64,000 bases of DNA from Alteromonas portus (GTDB lineage: Bacteria > Pseudomonadota > Gammaproteobacteria > Enterobacterales > Alteromonadaceae). The notes beneath the pieces were generated by a model. The model was given only the letters and a program-made list of their open reading frames with translations. It was not told the DNA's origin and ran no database searches. Positions within the stretch are counted from its first letter, which is position 1. Each line of letters begins with the position of its first letter. This document shows, piece after piece, positions 1-8,146 of the stretch. The position numbers and the translations under genes were made by a program. Location of the stretch: assembly GCF_005117025.1 (NCBI RefSeq), contig NZ_SWCO01000005.1, positions 372,001 through 436,000 on the forward strand, written 5' to 3'.

Positions 1-576
1 ATTACGTGGGCGGGGCAGTTTGCTTACCTAGAGCGCGCGAAAGCAAAACTGTCGGTGGTTATACCGCTAACGTTGGCCATTATCTGCCTTTTGCTTTATC
101 TGGCATTTAAACGCTTTCGCGATGTGGCACTCATACTCGCTACCTTACCGTTGGCGCTGGTGGGCAGTGTATGGTTGCTTTACCTTCTTAATTTTAATCT
201 GTCGGTGGCGGTAGGTGTTGGGTTTATTGCCTTAGCAGGTGTAGCGGTAGAAATAGGCGTTATCATGCTGGTCTATCTAAACCAATATGTATCAGAAGCA
301 CTCACTAGCCACGAAAAAGAAAATGGCAACACTAAAAAAGTTGAGCTTGTTAAAACGGCTATTGTCCATGCCGCCTCGGCAAGGCTTCGCCCTGTTATGA
401 TGACATCGCTTTCTATTATTGTGGGCTTGCTGCCTGTGCTTTATGCCACTGGAACTGGTAGTGAGGTGATGCAGCGAATTGCGGCGCCTATGGTAGGCGG
501 TATGGCGAGTGCACTGGTATTAACGCTGTTGGTATTGCCAAGCGTGTTTTACTTAATTGTGTCACGCAAAAAATAA
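1..576 (+). CDS. Heavy-metal efflux RND transporter, C-terminal part (CusA/CzcA type), cut by window start
   Basis: This is the last 191 residues of an inner-membrane proton-driven pump that exports metal cations with a periplasmic adaptor and an outer membrane channel. The reading frame is open from base 1, so the start lies outside the window. The visible part holds the final transmembrane helices, including the GVGFIALAGVAVEIGVIMLVYLN stretch in broken form (GFIALAGVAVEIGVIML) and the RLRPVMMTS loop followed by GLLPVLYATGTGSEVMQRIA, which are typical of the heavy-metal (HME) RND family and unlike the AcrB type. It ends in a short lysine-rich tail. Metal specificity cannot be told from this fragment. 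A hairpin at 612-633 follows it. Confidence 0.88.
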   Translation: MTWAGQFAYLERAKAKLSVVIPLTLAIICLLLYLAFKRFRDVALILATLPLALVGSVWLLYLLNFNLSVAVGVGFIALAGVAVEIGVIMLVYLNQYVSEALTSHEKENGNTKKVELVKTAIVHAASARLRPVMMTSLSIIVGLLPVLYATGTGSEVMQRIAAPMVGGMASALVLTLLVLPSVFYLIVSRKK

Positions 577-611
577 TAGAATTGAACGTGCGATACAGTA
601 GAAAAAGCATG

Positions 612-645
612 GGGAAGCGATAACACGCTTCCCTACGCTTCGTTT
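612..645. terminator. Hairpin between convergent genes, probable bidirectional terminator
   Basis: GGGAAGCG at 612-619 pairs with CGCTTCCC at 626-633 around a 6-base loop. A T run follows at 642-646 on the plus strand, and on the minus strand the stem is followed by ATGCTTTTTC. It lies between the end of the RND pump gene and the end of the convergent dipeptidase gene. Confidence 0.5.
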
Positions 646-661
646 TTAAAGCATTGCGCGA

Positions 662-1912
662 CTAGTGCGCTGCCGCATGATCTTCCGAATAACCTTCCGC
701 ATGCTCTTTCGCATAATCCTCAACTTGTTGCCAAACGCGTAAAAGGTTTCCGCTCAATATCTTTTCAATGTCGGCACGGCTATAACCTCTATCCAGCAAT
801 CCTTGTACTAAGTTTGGAAAACTCGCCACATCTTTAAGCCCAATGGGGAGTGAGTCACCTACACCGTCATAGTCTGAACCAATACCTACATGATCAACAC
901 CAATCAGTTTTACCACGTGGTCGATATGGTCAAGCACTTCGTCTAGGGTTGAATAAGGGTAAGGCACTTCTTTGCGATAATTCTCTTCAAAGTTCTCTAG
1001 CTTAGGGCTGTCTTCACCCTCTTTTTCGATCAATGCTTTGCGCGCAGCAGTAAGGCCACTACGCCACTTACCAGCTTCTTTAGATACAAAACTAGAACCA
1101 AAGTTAATCATGATCACACCGCCATTTTCACCGAGCTTCTTGATCATCTCGTCGTCCATGTTGCGTTCAAAGCCAGGTGTAAAACGGCGCAGTGAAGAGT
1201 GCGATGCTATAACTGGTACCTTTGTTAACTCAATAACTTGGTAAAAGGCGTCGTCAGACACATGGGAAATATCCAGCATAATGCCGATGTTGTTCATTTC
1301 GCCCACTAGGGTTTTGCCAAACGGGCTAAGGCCTTTCCATTTTCTGCGCAGGTCATACGAAGAGTCAGAAATATGGTTGGCTTGACTATGAGCAAGGGTG
1401 ATGTAGCGAATGCCTCGCTCGTAAAAAGCCGTTAGATTCGCCAAGTCACCTTGAATAGGCGAACCATTTTCCATACCCATTGGCAGTGAAATTAACCCTT
1501 TTTCAAATTGTGCTTTTACGTCAGAAGGGCTTTTAGCAATGGCAAATTTATCAGGTGCACGGGCAACAATGGCTTCTACTGAATCGATGAGCTCATGGGC
1601 AAGCTGTGTAGACTCTGGCGAGTTATCTAAACTAGCGGGCACGTAAATACTCATAAAAGGAGCGTTCAAGCCACCAGATACTGCGCGAGGGTAGTCAAAG
1701 TCGCCGTCCTGCGTGGCTTTAGTGACATCAACCCACTTTTCCTTTACGCGATAAGGTACATCAATGTGACCATCTACAATAATAGTTTCTTGTGCGATCT
1801 TGATGGCTTTTTCAGATGCTGAATACGTGGGGGTATCAGCAAGTGCAGAATGTGAAGCAAAAAGCGCAGAGATAAGTAATGCGCAAGATGAGAGTGGGAA
1901 GCGCCCCTTCAT
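662..1912 (-). CDS. Secreted membrane dipeptidase, peptidase family M19
   Basis: A zinc dipeptidase of the renal dipeptidase (M19) family, which hydrolyses dipeptides, some with D-residues; exported to the periplasm. Residues 1-25 form a signal peptide ending HSALA before D26. The expected metal ligands are visible: HxD at H49 and D51, the bridging glutamate at E148 in GMENG, and histidines H217 (DISHVSD) and H238 (ASHSS). A conserved GSDYDG lies near residue 345. At 416 residues it is a normal length. It is a single gene, convergent with the RND pump and divergent from the sapC-like gene. The tail carries several histidines (EHAEGYSEDHAAAH). The exact physiological substrate is unknown. Confidence 0.9.
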   Translation of the reverse strand: MKGRFPLSSCALLISALFASHSALADTPTYSASEKAIKIAQETIIVDGHIDVPYRVKEKWVDVTKATQDGDFDYPRAVSGGLNAPFMSIYVPASLDNSPESTQLAHELIDSVEAIVARAPDKFAIAKSPSDVKAQFEKGLISLPMGMENGSPIQGDLANLTAFYERGIRYITLAHSQANHISDSSYDLRRKWKGLSPFGKTLVGEMNNIGIMLDISHVSDDAFYQVIELTKVPVIASHSSLRRFTPGFERNMDDEMIKKLGENGGVIMINFGSSFVSKEAGKWRSGLTAARKALIEKEGEDSPKLENFEENYRKEVPYPYSTLDEVLDHIDHVVKLIGVDHVGIGSDYDGVGDSLPIGLKDVASFPNLVQGLLDRGYSRADIEKILSGNLLRVWQQVEDYAKEHAEGYSEDHAAAH

Positions 1913-2305
1913 AGTAAATCCTTATTTTGTTTTTGTATCGCTTAGGTCAACAACTGCTAACTTAATAGCAATACGAGACTAAAGGATAATGCGAACCGCG
2001 ACAATAGGCTTTTACTTGCTATGCATTTAGCTTATATCGCTCCCGCTAAGCCCTAAAATAGTCGATATTGCTCATTTTTAGAGCGTTTGTGCTTGTTTAC
2101 TTCAAGTTTACATTGCAATAAAAATTTAAAACTTGTTATGGTGAAGACTGCGTGACTTCATTGCGCGAATACGGGATACTCCCAAGCGCTCCGCCAATTA
2201 TCGATGACTACTATGCATCAGCGCGGCCGACGTAATTTTTTAGTGGCACCCGCTCTTCTCACATAATCAAGCCGGGGCCACAGCTAACAAGTATGAGAAA
2301 TAAAT
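1913..2305. other. Intergenic region between divergent dipeptidase and SapC-family genes
   Basis: This 393-base region should hold both divergent promoters. No consensus-quality promoter, operator or RNA gene is obvious. A weak candidate for the rightward gene is TTGCAA at about 2114 with TATGGT 18 bases downstream. No ORF with coding character was seen. Confidence 0.4.
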
Positions 2306-3067
2306 ATGGCTATTAATTTTGTACCGCTAGACAAAGAAAAGCATAAAGACCTAAAGGTTGCGGTAAATACATCTTTCAGCTTTGCGAAAAATACACACCT
2401 TGCAGCAGCATCAATCCGTGAGTTTGCTCAACTAGCAGCCACTATGCCGTTAGTATTTATTGAAGACAATAATACTCAGCGTCACCATGTTGTAACTATG
2501 CTTGGTATGGAGCAGGGTCAAAACCTATTCCTAACTGGCGACAGCTGGAAAGGCCCTCATGTACCAATGAATATCCTTCGCTATCCGTTTGACGTGCGTC
2601 CAGACGGCGATAAGCTAGGCGTTTACATTGATGAAAACTCTGACCTTATTTCTGATGAAGGCCAAGCACTATTTACAGAAGCTGGTGAAGCCACTGAGTT
2701 CCTTGATAGCCGTCAGAAGTTCTTGGCAGACCTTGCAAATAGCGAAATGCTAACTCAGCGTTTTGTTGCTAAAGTGGTTGAACTAGACCTTCTTGATCCA
2801 ATTCAAATTCGTCTAACTTATCAAGATGGTAAACAGCGCAATGTTACTGGCATGATGAGCATCAACGAGAAGAAGCTTCTTGAGCTACCAGAAGAGCAGG
2901 TACTTGAGCTACACAAGCAAGGCTTCCTAGGTGCTATCTACGCAGTAATGATGTCTGTTGGTCAGCTTAACCGTCTTGTTGAGCTTTCTAACGACACAGA
3001 AAACCCAATTCGCAGCATGCAGCTTTCAGCAGTTAAAGCTGACGCTGAAGCAGCACCAAAAGCTTAA
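2306..3067 (+). CDS. SapC family protein
   Basis: A 253-residue soluble protein of the family named SapC in Pfam (unrelated to the SapC permease of the peptide-uptake transporter). Recognisable family features are FVPLDKEKHKDLKV at the N-terminus, PLVFIEDNN near residue 50, the NILRYPFDVRPDGD core and the C-terminal EVQ-like LELHKQGFLGAIYAVMMS region. The family is linked in Campylobacter to S-layer biology, but its biochemical role is not established, and none can be read here. The gene stands alone, starts ATG behind a weak GAAATAA leader and is closed by a strong terminator at 3091-3116, before an outer membrane protein gene in the same direction. Confidence 0.78.
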   Translation: MAINFVPLDKEKHKDLKVAVNTSFSFAKNTHLAAASIREFAQLAATMPLVFIEDNNTQRHHVVTMLGMEQGQNLFLTGDSWKGPHVPMNILRYPFDVRPDGDKLGVYIDENSDLISDEGQALFTEAGEATEFLDSRQKFLADLANSEMLTQRFVAKVVELDLLDPIQIRLTYQDGKQRNVTGMMSINEKKLLELPEEQVLELHKQGFLGAIYAVMMSVGQLNRLVELSNDTENPIRSMQLSAVKADAEAAPKA

Positions 3068-3090
3068 TTGCTTCTTCATTCTAAATATAA

Positions 3091-3116
3091 AAAACCCGCT
3101 TAACAGCGGGTTTTTT
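3091..3116 (+). terminator. Rho-independent terminator after the SapC-family gene
   Basis: AAAACCCGCT at 3091-3100 pairs with AGCGGGTTTT at 3105-3114 around the loop TAAC, and the stem runs into six T bases. It starts 23 bases after the stop codon. Confidence 0.92.
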
Positions 3117-3225
3117 AATGTATCTTGCACTCGTTCAGACTTCGTCATGTTTCGTTCAGAAACCGTTAAGTTTGAATACCTTATCTTACATGACGTTCCC
3201 AACACATTTTTTAAGGACAAAAGAC

Positions 3226-4050
3226 ATGAATATCAAATCCAATAAACTTTCAACAACGCTAACTGCACTTTCACTCATTACAGCTTCAGCATTTACAGTC
3301 TCAGCATCACATGCAGCTACGCAAAACGAAGTACAAGTTACCGCTGTTGATTTTGAGGGGTTAGATGACAACCTCTACGGTGCAAGATATGTGCGCTACC
3401 TTGATGAAGTTAGCGGAAATAGCGGCGCTTACCTTATCAACCCTTATCTACAGCGCGTGTCTAGCTTGTCTGGTGGTTACGCTAATTTAGATGGTATTGA
3501 TGTATTTAATCTAGGCAGTACTTTCTACCTAGACGATACATGGATGATTGCTGTAGAAGGTGCCCACAGCAAATTTGACGACGAATTTAGTGAAGAGGAT
3601 TACACCAATATTGATTTCAAAGTCGGATTTAACTTATCCCGTCAATGGCAAATTGGTGCAGGTGTCATCTATCAGCGTGCCACGTACGACTTTAATGCCG
3701 GTGGACAAAGTTACAGCGAAAGTGAGAATGAAACTTCACCACTTGTATTTACTCGCTACACCACGGTAGGTAATGGGGGAACTGGCTGGGACTTCACCGC
3801 CCAGTACATAGCAGACGATGTTGATGTTTTATCAGGAAGTGCACGATACTTCTTTAGCCCAGGTTTGAGTGTTCAAGGAAGCTATAGCTATACCAATGCA
3901 CCAGATGGTTTCGATAACGTGAAAGCCGCAGGTGTTTCACTCGATTATTGGGTCAATGAGCAGTTTTCGGTGTCAGCTAGCTATGAAACAGATATCGATA
4001 GCGACGTAGACAGTGACGTGGCCTCGCTCACTGCCTCTTATCGTTTCTAA
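3226..4050 (+). CDS. Putative small outer membrane beta-barrel protein (porin-like)
   Basis: A 274-residue exported protein. The ATG at 3226 is chosen over an in-frame upstream ATG at 3118 because AAGGA lies 8 bases before it and it begins a classical signal peptide (lysines, a hydrophobic stretch, then ASHAA near residue 30). The mature part is rich in alternating aromatic/polar strands (for example GARYVRYLDEVSG, QIGAGVIYQRATYDF, GLSVQGSYSYT) and ends in TASYRF, the C-terminal phenylalanine signature that the BAM complex recognises in outer membrane barrels. Its size suits an 8-12-strand barrel. The substrate, if it is a channel, is unknown. A single gene with its own terminator at 4101-4137. 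Confidence 0.75.
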   Translation: MNIKSNKLSTTLTALSLITASAFTVSASHAATQNEVQVTAVDFEGLDDNLYGARYVRYLDEVSGNSGAYLINPYLQRVSSLSGGYANLDGIDVFNLGSTFYLDDTWMIAVEGAHSKFDDEFSEEDYTNIDFKVGFNLSRQWQIGAGVIYQRATYDFNAGGQSYSESENETSPLVFTRYTTVGNGGTGWDFTAQYIADDVDVLSGSARYFFSPGLSVQGSYSYTNAPDGFDNVKAAGVSLDYWVNEQFSVSASYETDIDSDVDSDVASLTASYRF

Positions 4051-4100
4051 GAGCGGGCCAGCTATATACTAACGCTATTGTCAGCTATTGATGAATTGCG

Positions 4101-4137
4101 AAGAGTTAACGCCCTAAGGTGTTAACTCTTTTTTCTT
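4101..4137 (+). terminator. Rho-independent terminator after the outer membrane protein gene
   Basis: A 13-bp stem: AAGAGTTAACGCC at 4101-4113 pairs with GGTGTTAACTCTT at 4118-4130 (one G-T pair), loop CTAA, followed by TTTTCTTT. It insulates the dcw cluster from the upstream gene. Confidence 0.9.
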
Positions 4138-4507
4138 TAAGCCTTTTCTCGGTTGTAAGCGCTATTCACATGCAGACGTTTGTTTTGAACAAAGATCTTT
4201 ATAAGAAATGTGGCGTAATCCACTGCGCTTCGTAAACACCTATTAAAAGCTAATGTACGATGTAAGCGTTCATTTTTGCACTTGGTTTTTGCTCTACGTC
4301 AGGTAATGTAGCATTGTACCCGCTTGCGAGACCTAACCTCTTTGTTTAGATAAAAACAGCAGTTCATCGATTAATTTCCCCTTTATTTTTGCCCATCTGA
4401 ATATTTTTTAATCTTTTTTACGCGCCTAATCATACACTTCCCAAAAGTACTGTATATCCAAACAGTTTAATCCCAGTGTTTATGCGGCTTTCACGCCTTT
4501 TTTCTAC
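4138..4507. other. Intergenic spacer upstream of the dcw promoter
   Basis: These 370 AT-rich bases lie between the upstream terminator and the mra promoter. No ORF with coding character, RNA gene or convincing regulatory element was recognised here. Confidence 0.5.
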
Positions 4508-4537
4508 TTGACAGTGGGGATCATTGGTACCTAAACT
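4508..4537 (+). promoter_or_regulatory. Probable sigma70 promoter of the dcw cluster (Pmra)
   Basis: A perfect -35 TTGACA at 4508-4513 is followed after 18 bases by TAAACT at 4532-4537 (4 of 6 matches to TATAAT). The predicted transcript would start around 4544, next to the MraZ repeats at 4546-4570 and about 100 bases before mraZ. This matches the arrangement known for the mra promoter of E. coli. Confidence 0.7.
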
Positions 4538-4545
4538 GTATCTCA

Positions 4546-4570
4546 GTGGGTAAATGTGGCGAATTGTGGA
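4546..4570 (+). promoter_or_regulatory. MraZ-binding direct repeats
   Basis: Three direct repeats GTGGG, GTGGC and GTGGA start at 4546, 4556 and 4566, an exact 10-base period with 5-base spacers. MraZ is known to bind TGGG-type repeats with this period just after the mra promoter, which represses its own operon. The second and third copies deviate in the last base. Confidence 0.75.
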
Positions 4571-4645
4571 TCAAATCATCATCACTTTGCAGATTAGTAC
4601 TCAAAAAACAAGAAAACCAAGAGCAAATAATAAAAGGCTAGGGGA

Positions 4646-5104
4646 ATGTTCCGCGGCGCTAACGCAATCAATCTGGATACAAAAGGCAGACTGGCTATAC
4701 CGACGAAGTATCGTCAGTCGCTGCTGGATGATTGTCAGGGACAACTGGTCTGCACAGTCGATACACAACAAAGTTGTTTGCTACTTTACCCACTTCCCGA
4801 ATGGGAAGAGATTGAGCTTAAACTCTCTAAACTTTCAAGCATGATCCCAGCTGAGCGTCGCTTGCAGCGATTGCTACTAGGTTATGCTTCAGAAGGTGAG
4901 ATGGATAAAAGCGGGCGCATTCTTGTTCCTACTCCACTGCGAAGTTTCGCAAAACTCTCAAAAGAAGTCATGTTAGTTGGTCAGTTAAACAAATTCGAAA
5001 TTTGGGATGCCGATATTTGGGCACAACAAGTTGAAGCTGATATAGACACCGAACGCAAAGGCGAATTTGAACTTACCGAACGATTACAGGACTTTTCTTT
5101 ATGA
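4646..5104 (+). CDS. mraZ: Transcriptional regulator MraZ
   Basis: A 152-residue DNA-binding protein with two SpoVT/AbrB-like beta domains, first in the division and cell wall cluster. It opens [20 protein letters not shown], and the second domain repeats the signature as [13 protein letters not shown] near residue 90. MraZ forms a ring and represses its own operon by binding repeats in the leader; such repeats are seen at 4546-4570. The ATG follows AGGGGA. The stop overlaps the start of rsmH by 4 bases (ATGA), indicating translational coupling. Confidence 0.97.
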   Translation: MFRGANAINLDTKGRLAIPTKYRQSLLDDCQGQLVCTVDTQQSCLLLYPLPEWEEIELKLSKLSSMIPAERRLQRLLLGYASEGEMDKSGRILVPTPLRSFAKLSKEVMLVGQLNKFEIWDADIWAQQVEADIDTERKGEFELTERLQDFSL

Positions 5105-6042
5105 CGCAGCCTAGCGAATTTAAACATATTTCAGTATTGCTTGATGAATGCATTGAAGCTCTAGCGATTAAGCCGAACGGTATCTACATAGACGCCACTT
5201 TCGGCCGTGGGGGGCACTCAGCGCATATTTTGGATGCATTGGGTGAAAACGGGCGTCTTATAGCATTTGACCGTGACCCACAAGCGATTAAAGCGGCTGA
5301 ACGCTTTGCCGATGATAAGCGTTTTAGCATTATCCACTCACCGTTTGGTGATATGGCAGAAGAAATCGAAGCGCTAGGGCTAACCGGTAAGATTGACGGC
5401 GTGCTAATGGATTTAGGTGTATCTTCACCTCAATTAGACGATGCTGAGCGTGGCTTTAGCTTCCTTCGTGACGGCCCCCTTGATATGCGCATGGATACCT
5501 CACGTGGACAGAGTGCAGCCGACTGGTTGGCTAACGCCGAAGAGCAAGACATTACGCAGGTTATCAAAGAGTTTGGCGAAGAGAAATTCGGCAAGCGCAT
5601 TGCTCACGCCATTGTGAACACACGCAAAGAAACACCCATCACGCGCACAGCTCAGCTAGCCAAAATTATCGACGAAGCGGTTCCTGTAAAGGATAAGTTT
5701 AAACATCCGGCAACTCGTGCATTCCAAGGCATTCGCATTTATATCAATGCGGAGCTAGAGCAACTTCGCGTTGGCCTTAAAGCGGCGACGCAAGTGTTGG
5801 CGAAAGAAGGCCGTCTTGCCGTTATTTCGTTTCACTCGCTTGAAGACCGTTTAGTAAAACGTTTCATTAAGGAGCAAAGTAAAGGGAAATCAGTACCACA
5901 CAACTTGCCGATTACTCAGGCTGAAATAGATGCAGATAAAGTGCTAAAAGCTCTGGGTAAAGCAATAAAACCTTCAGAACAGGAGATTGCGAACAACGTT
6001 CGCTCTCGCAGTTCGGTATTACGTGTGGCAGAAAAGTTATGA
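5101..6042 (+). CDS. rsmH: 16S rRNA (cytosine(1402)-N(4))-methyltransferase RsmH
   Basis: The MraW family methyltransferase that uses S-adenosylmethionine to N4-methylate C1402 in the ribosomal P site. The SAM-binding motif is [14 protein letters not shown] (residues about 31-44), with the family segments [19 protein letters not shown] and [17 protein letters not shown] further on, and [11 protein letters not shown] near residue 245. The length of 313 residues is usual. It overlaps mraZ by 4 bases and ftsL by 4 bases, within the dcw operon. Confidence 0.97.
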   Translation: MTQPSEFKHISVLLDECIEALAIKPNGIYIDATFGRGGHSAHILDALGENGRLIAFDRDPQAIKAAERFADDKRFSIIHSPFGDMAEEIEALGLTGKIDGVLMDLGVSSPQLDDAERGFSFLRDGPLDMRMDTSRGQSAADWLANAEEQDITQVIKEFGEEKFGKRIAHAIVNTRKETPITRTAQLAKIIDEAVPVKDKFKHPATRAFQGIRIYINAELEQLRVGLKAATQVLAKEGRLAVISFHSLEDRLVKRFIKEQSKGKSVPHNLPITQAEIDADKVLKALGKAIKPSEQEIANNVRSRSSVLRVAEKL

Positions 6043-6374
6043 CCAAAGCCGCGCCAGACAAGGCCAGCACTAATTTTAAATTATTGCTAATAATTGTTTC
6101 AGATTTGACCCGCAACAAGTTGCGGGTTTTGTTGTATTTAATGGTTATCGCAAGTGCCATGGCGGTAACGCTTAGCAGTCATCACAACAGACAGCAGGTC
6201 ATTGCTCTTGAAGACCTTATGCAAGAGAAAGATGAGCTGGATGTTGAATGGCGAAACCTAGTGCTTGAGCAACGTGCGTTGACCGAGCACAACCGCATAG
6301 AAAACCTGGTTGAAAAACAGTTAGAAATGTACCGTCCAACCGCAGACGATGAAGTAGTGGTGAAGTTGAAATGA
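6039..6374 (+). CDS. ftsL: Cell division protein FtsL
   Basis: A 111-residue bitopic inner-membrane protein: a short cytoplasmic N-terminus, one transmembrane helix at about residues 30-48 ([21 protein letters not shown]) and a periplasmic coiled coil ([21 protein letters not shown]) that assembles with FtsB and FtsQ at the septum. The hydrophobic stretch is quoted only in part as sequence varies in this family; identification relies on the architecture and on its fixed place between rsmH and ftsI. It overlaps both neighbours by 4 bases. Confidence 0.93.
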   Translation: MTKAAPDKASTNFKLLLIIVSDLTRNKLRVLLYLMVIASAMAVTLSSHHNRQQVIALEDLMQEKDELDVEWRNLVLEQRALTEHNRIENLVEKQLEMYRPTADDEVVVKLK

Positions 6375-8146
6375 GTACAACAGCACTTTCTCGTAAGCGT
6401 AAAAAGACCGGTGCAAAGCAAAATGTAACGCCAAGTTTAGTGCATTGGCGTTTTGTCGTTGTACTTGTGGTAATCATGCTGGTTTTCGGCGTGCTAGCTG
6501 CTCGAGCGGCCTACATCCAAGTTATTGAACCAGACGAGTTAATTCAACAGGGTGACAACCGCACGCTTAGAACCCGAGATATGCCGACCTATCGCGGGCT
6601 TATTACCGACAGAAATGGTGTCGAACTGGCGGTAAGTGTTCCTGTTCGGGCCATTTACGCAGACCCTAAGATTATCCATGAAAATAACGGCTTTGAGGAA
6701 GAGCGCCGCTGGGAAGCGCTGGCGGATGTACTGCGCCAAGACGTCAATGAACTGAAAGAAAAAGTAGCCAACCCCAAGCGCCGTTTTGTTTATTTACAGC
6801 GTCAAGTCTCGCCTGCAATGGCAGAGTACGTTGACAAACTAGACATTCCGGGCATTTATCTTCGTCGTGAAAGCCGCCGTTACTATCCTACTGGTGAAGT
6901 TTCAGCGCAGTTAATTGGGGTAACCGATGTTGACGACACGGGCGTTGAAGGCTTAGAGCGCATGTATAACGAGTGGCTAACAGGCACGCCTGGTTCTCGT
7001 AAAATACGCCGCGATGCGAAAGGCCGCCAGGTTGAAATATTAGAAACTAAATCTGGTGAAAAAGCCGGTGACCTGCAGTTAACTATCGATCAGCGCATTC
7101 AAGCACTTGCTTATAAAGAAATCAAAGAAGCCATGATTTACTATCAATCAAGCTCGGCTTCCGCCATCGTAATTGATGTAAAAAGTGGTGATGTATTAGC
7201 TATGGTGAATGCACCGTCATTCAACCCGAACGACAGAAGCAAATTGTCTGCACACAGAATGCGTAACCGGGTTATTACTGATGCGTTCGAGCCAGGCTCA
7301 GCATTGAAGCCTCTAGCTGTCCTCACTGCATTGGAATTCGGTGAAGTTGAGCCTGAAGATTCAGTAAACACCCATCCAGGTTGGATGCGTTTAGGCGGTA
7401 GCCTAGTGAAAGACTCACGCAACTATGGCGAGCTAACGCTGGAAGAAATTATTCAGCATTCCTCCAATATGGGCACATCGAAGCTGGCGCTTTCAGTGCC
7501 TAAACAGTTCCTGCTGGATACTTACTACAACATGGGCTTAATGAGCGATACCGGACTTAATATGGCTGGGGAAAGTAGCGGTATTTTCCATGAGCGCAGC
7601 CGCTGGTCTGAGTTTGAATTAGCCACGCTGTCGTTTGGGTACGGTATCTCTGTCACTACAGCACAGCTAGGGCGTCTTTACGCAACGTTGGCAAACGGCG
7701 GTATAAAAACACCACTTAATATCATCAAGTCACCGGAACAACCGTCGTGGCAAGCCCAATCAGAACGGGTGATCAGCGAAGAAAACGCAAAAGCCATTGT
7801 TCAAATGATGGAAAGCGTCACCCAGCGTGGCGGCACGGCAACAAAAGCAGCGGTTCCGGGCTATCGCGTAGCAGGTAAAACAGGAACAAGTAGAAAAGCG
7901 GTAGCCGGCGGCTACGGTGAAGAGTACGTCAATATTTTCGCCGGTATTGCACCAGTGTCTGACCCAAGATTAGTGACAATTGTATTGATCAACGAACCTG
8001 GTGGTGATTTGTATCATGCTGGGGATACTGCTGCTCCTGTCTTTTCATCAATTATGAGTGGCGCACTGCATATGCTGAACGTTACGCCCGATGACAAACA
8101 GGTTACTTCTAGTCGCTTATTGAAAGGAGGTCAAAGTGGTAGTTAG
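6371..8146 (+). CDS. ftsI: Peptidoglycan D,D-transpeptidase FtsI (PBP3)
   Basis: The septal class B penicillin-binding protein, which crosslinks peptidoglycan at the division site. A cytoplasmic basic N-terminus is followed by one membrane anchor (about residues 27-47), then the pedestal domain and the transpeptidase domain. The three active-site motifs are present: SALK with nucleophile S310, SSN at 364-366 and KTGT at 503-506. The length of 591 residues fits E. coli FtsI (588). It overlaps ftsL by 4 bases, and its end overlaps the GTG start region of murE by 11 bases. Confidence 0.97.
   Translation: MSTTALSRKRKKTGAKQNVTPSLVHWRFVVVLVVIMLVFGVLAARAAYIQVIEPDELIQQGDNRTLRTRDMPTYRGLITDRNGVELAVSVPVRAIYADPKIIHENNGFEEERRWEALADVLRQDVNELKEKVANPKRRFVYLQRQVSPAMAEYVDKLDIPGIYLRRESRRYYPTGEVSAQLIGVTDVDDTGVEGLERMYNEWLTGTPGSRKIRRDAKGRQVEILETKSGEKAGDLQLTIDQRIQALAYKEIKEAMIYYQSSSASAIVIDVKSGDVLAMVNAPSFNPNDRSKLSAHRMRNRVITDAFEPGSALKPLAVLTALEFGEVEPEDSVNTHPGWMRLGGSLVKDSRNYGELTLEEIIQHSSNMGTSKLALSVPKQFLLDTYYNMGLMSDTGLNMAGESSGIFHERSRWSEFELATLSFGYGISVTTAQLGRLYATLANGGIKTPLNIIKSPEQPSWQAQSERVISEENAKAIVQMMESVTQRGGTATKAAVPGYRVAGKTGTSRKAVAGGYGEEYVNIFAGIAPVSDPRLVTIVLINEPGGDLYHAGDTAAPVFSSIMSGALHMLNVTPDDKQVTSSRLLKGGQSGS

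Noticed and set aside
4554..4844. A 96-codon frame overlapping mraZ
   Set aside because: It covers the MraZ operator and the start of mraZ in another frame; mraZ is certain, so this is a shadow.
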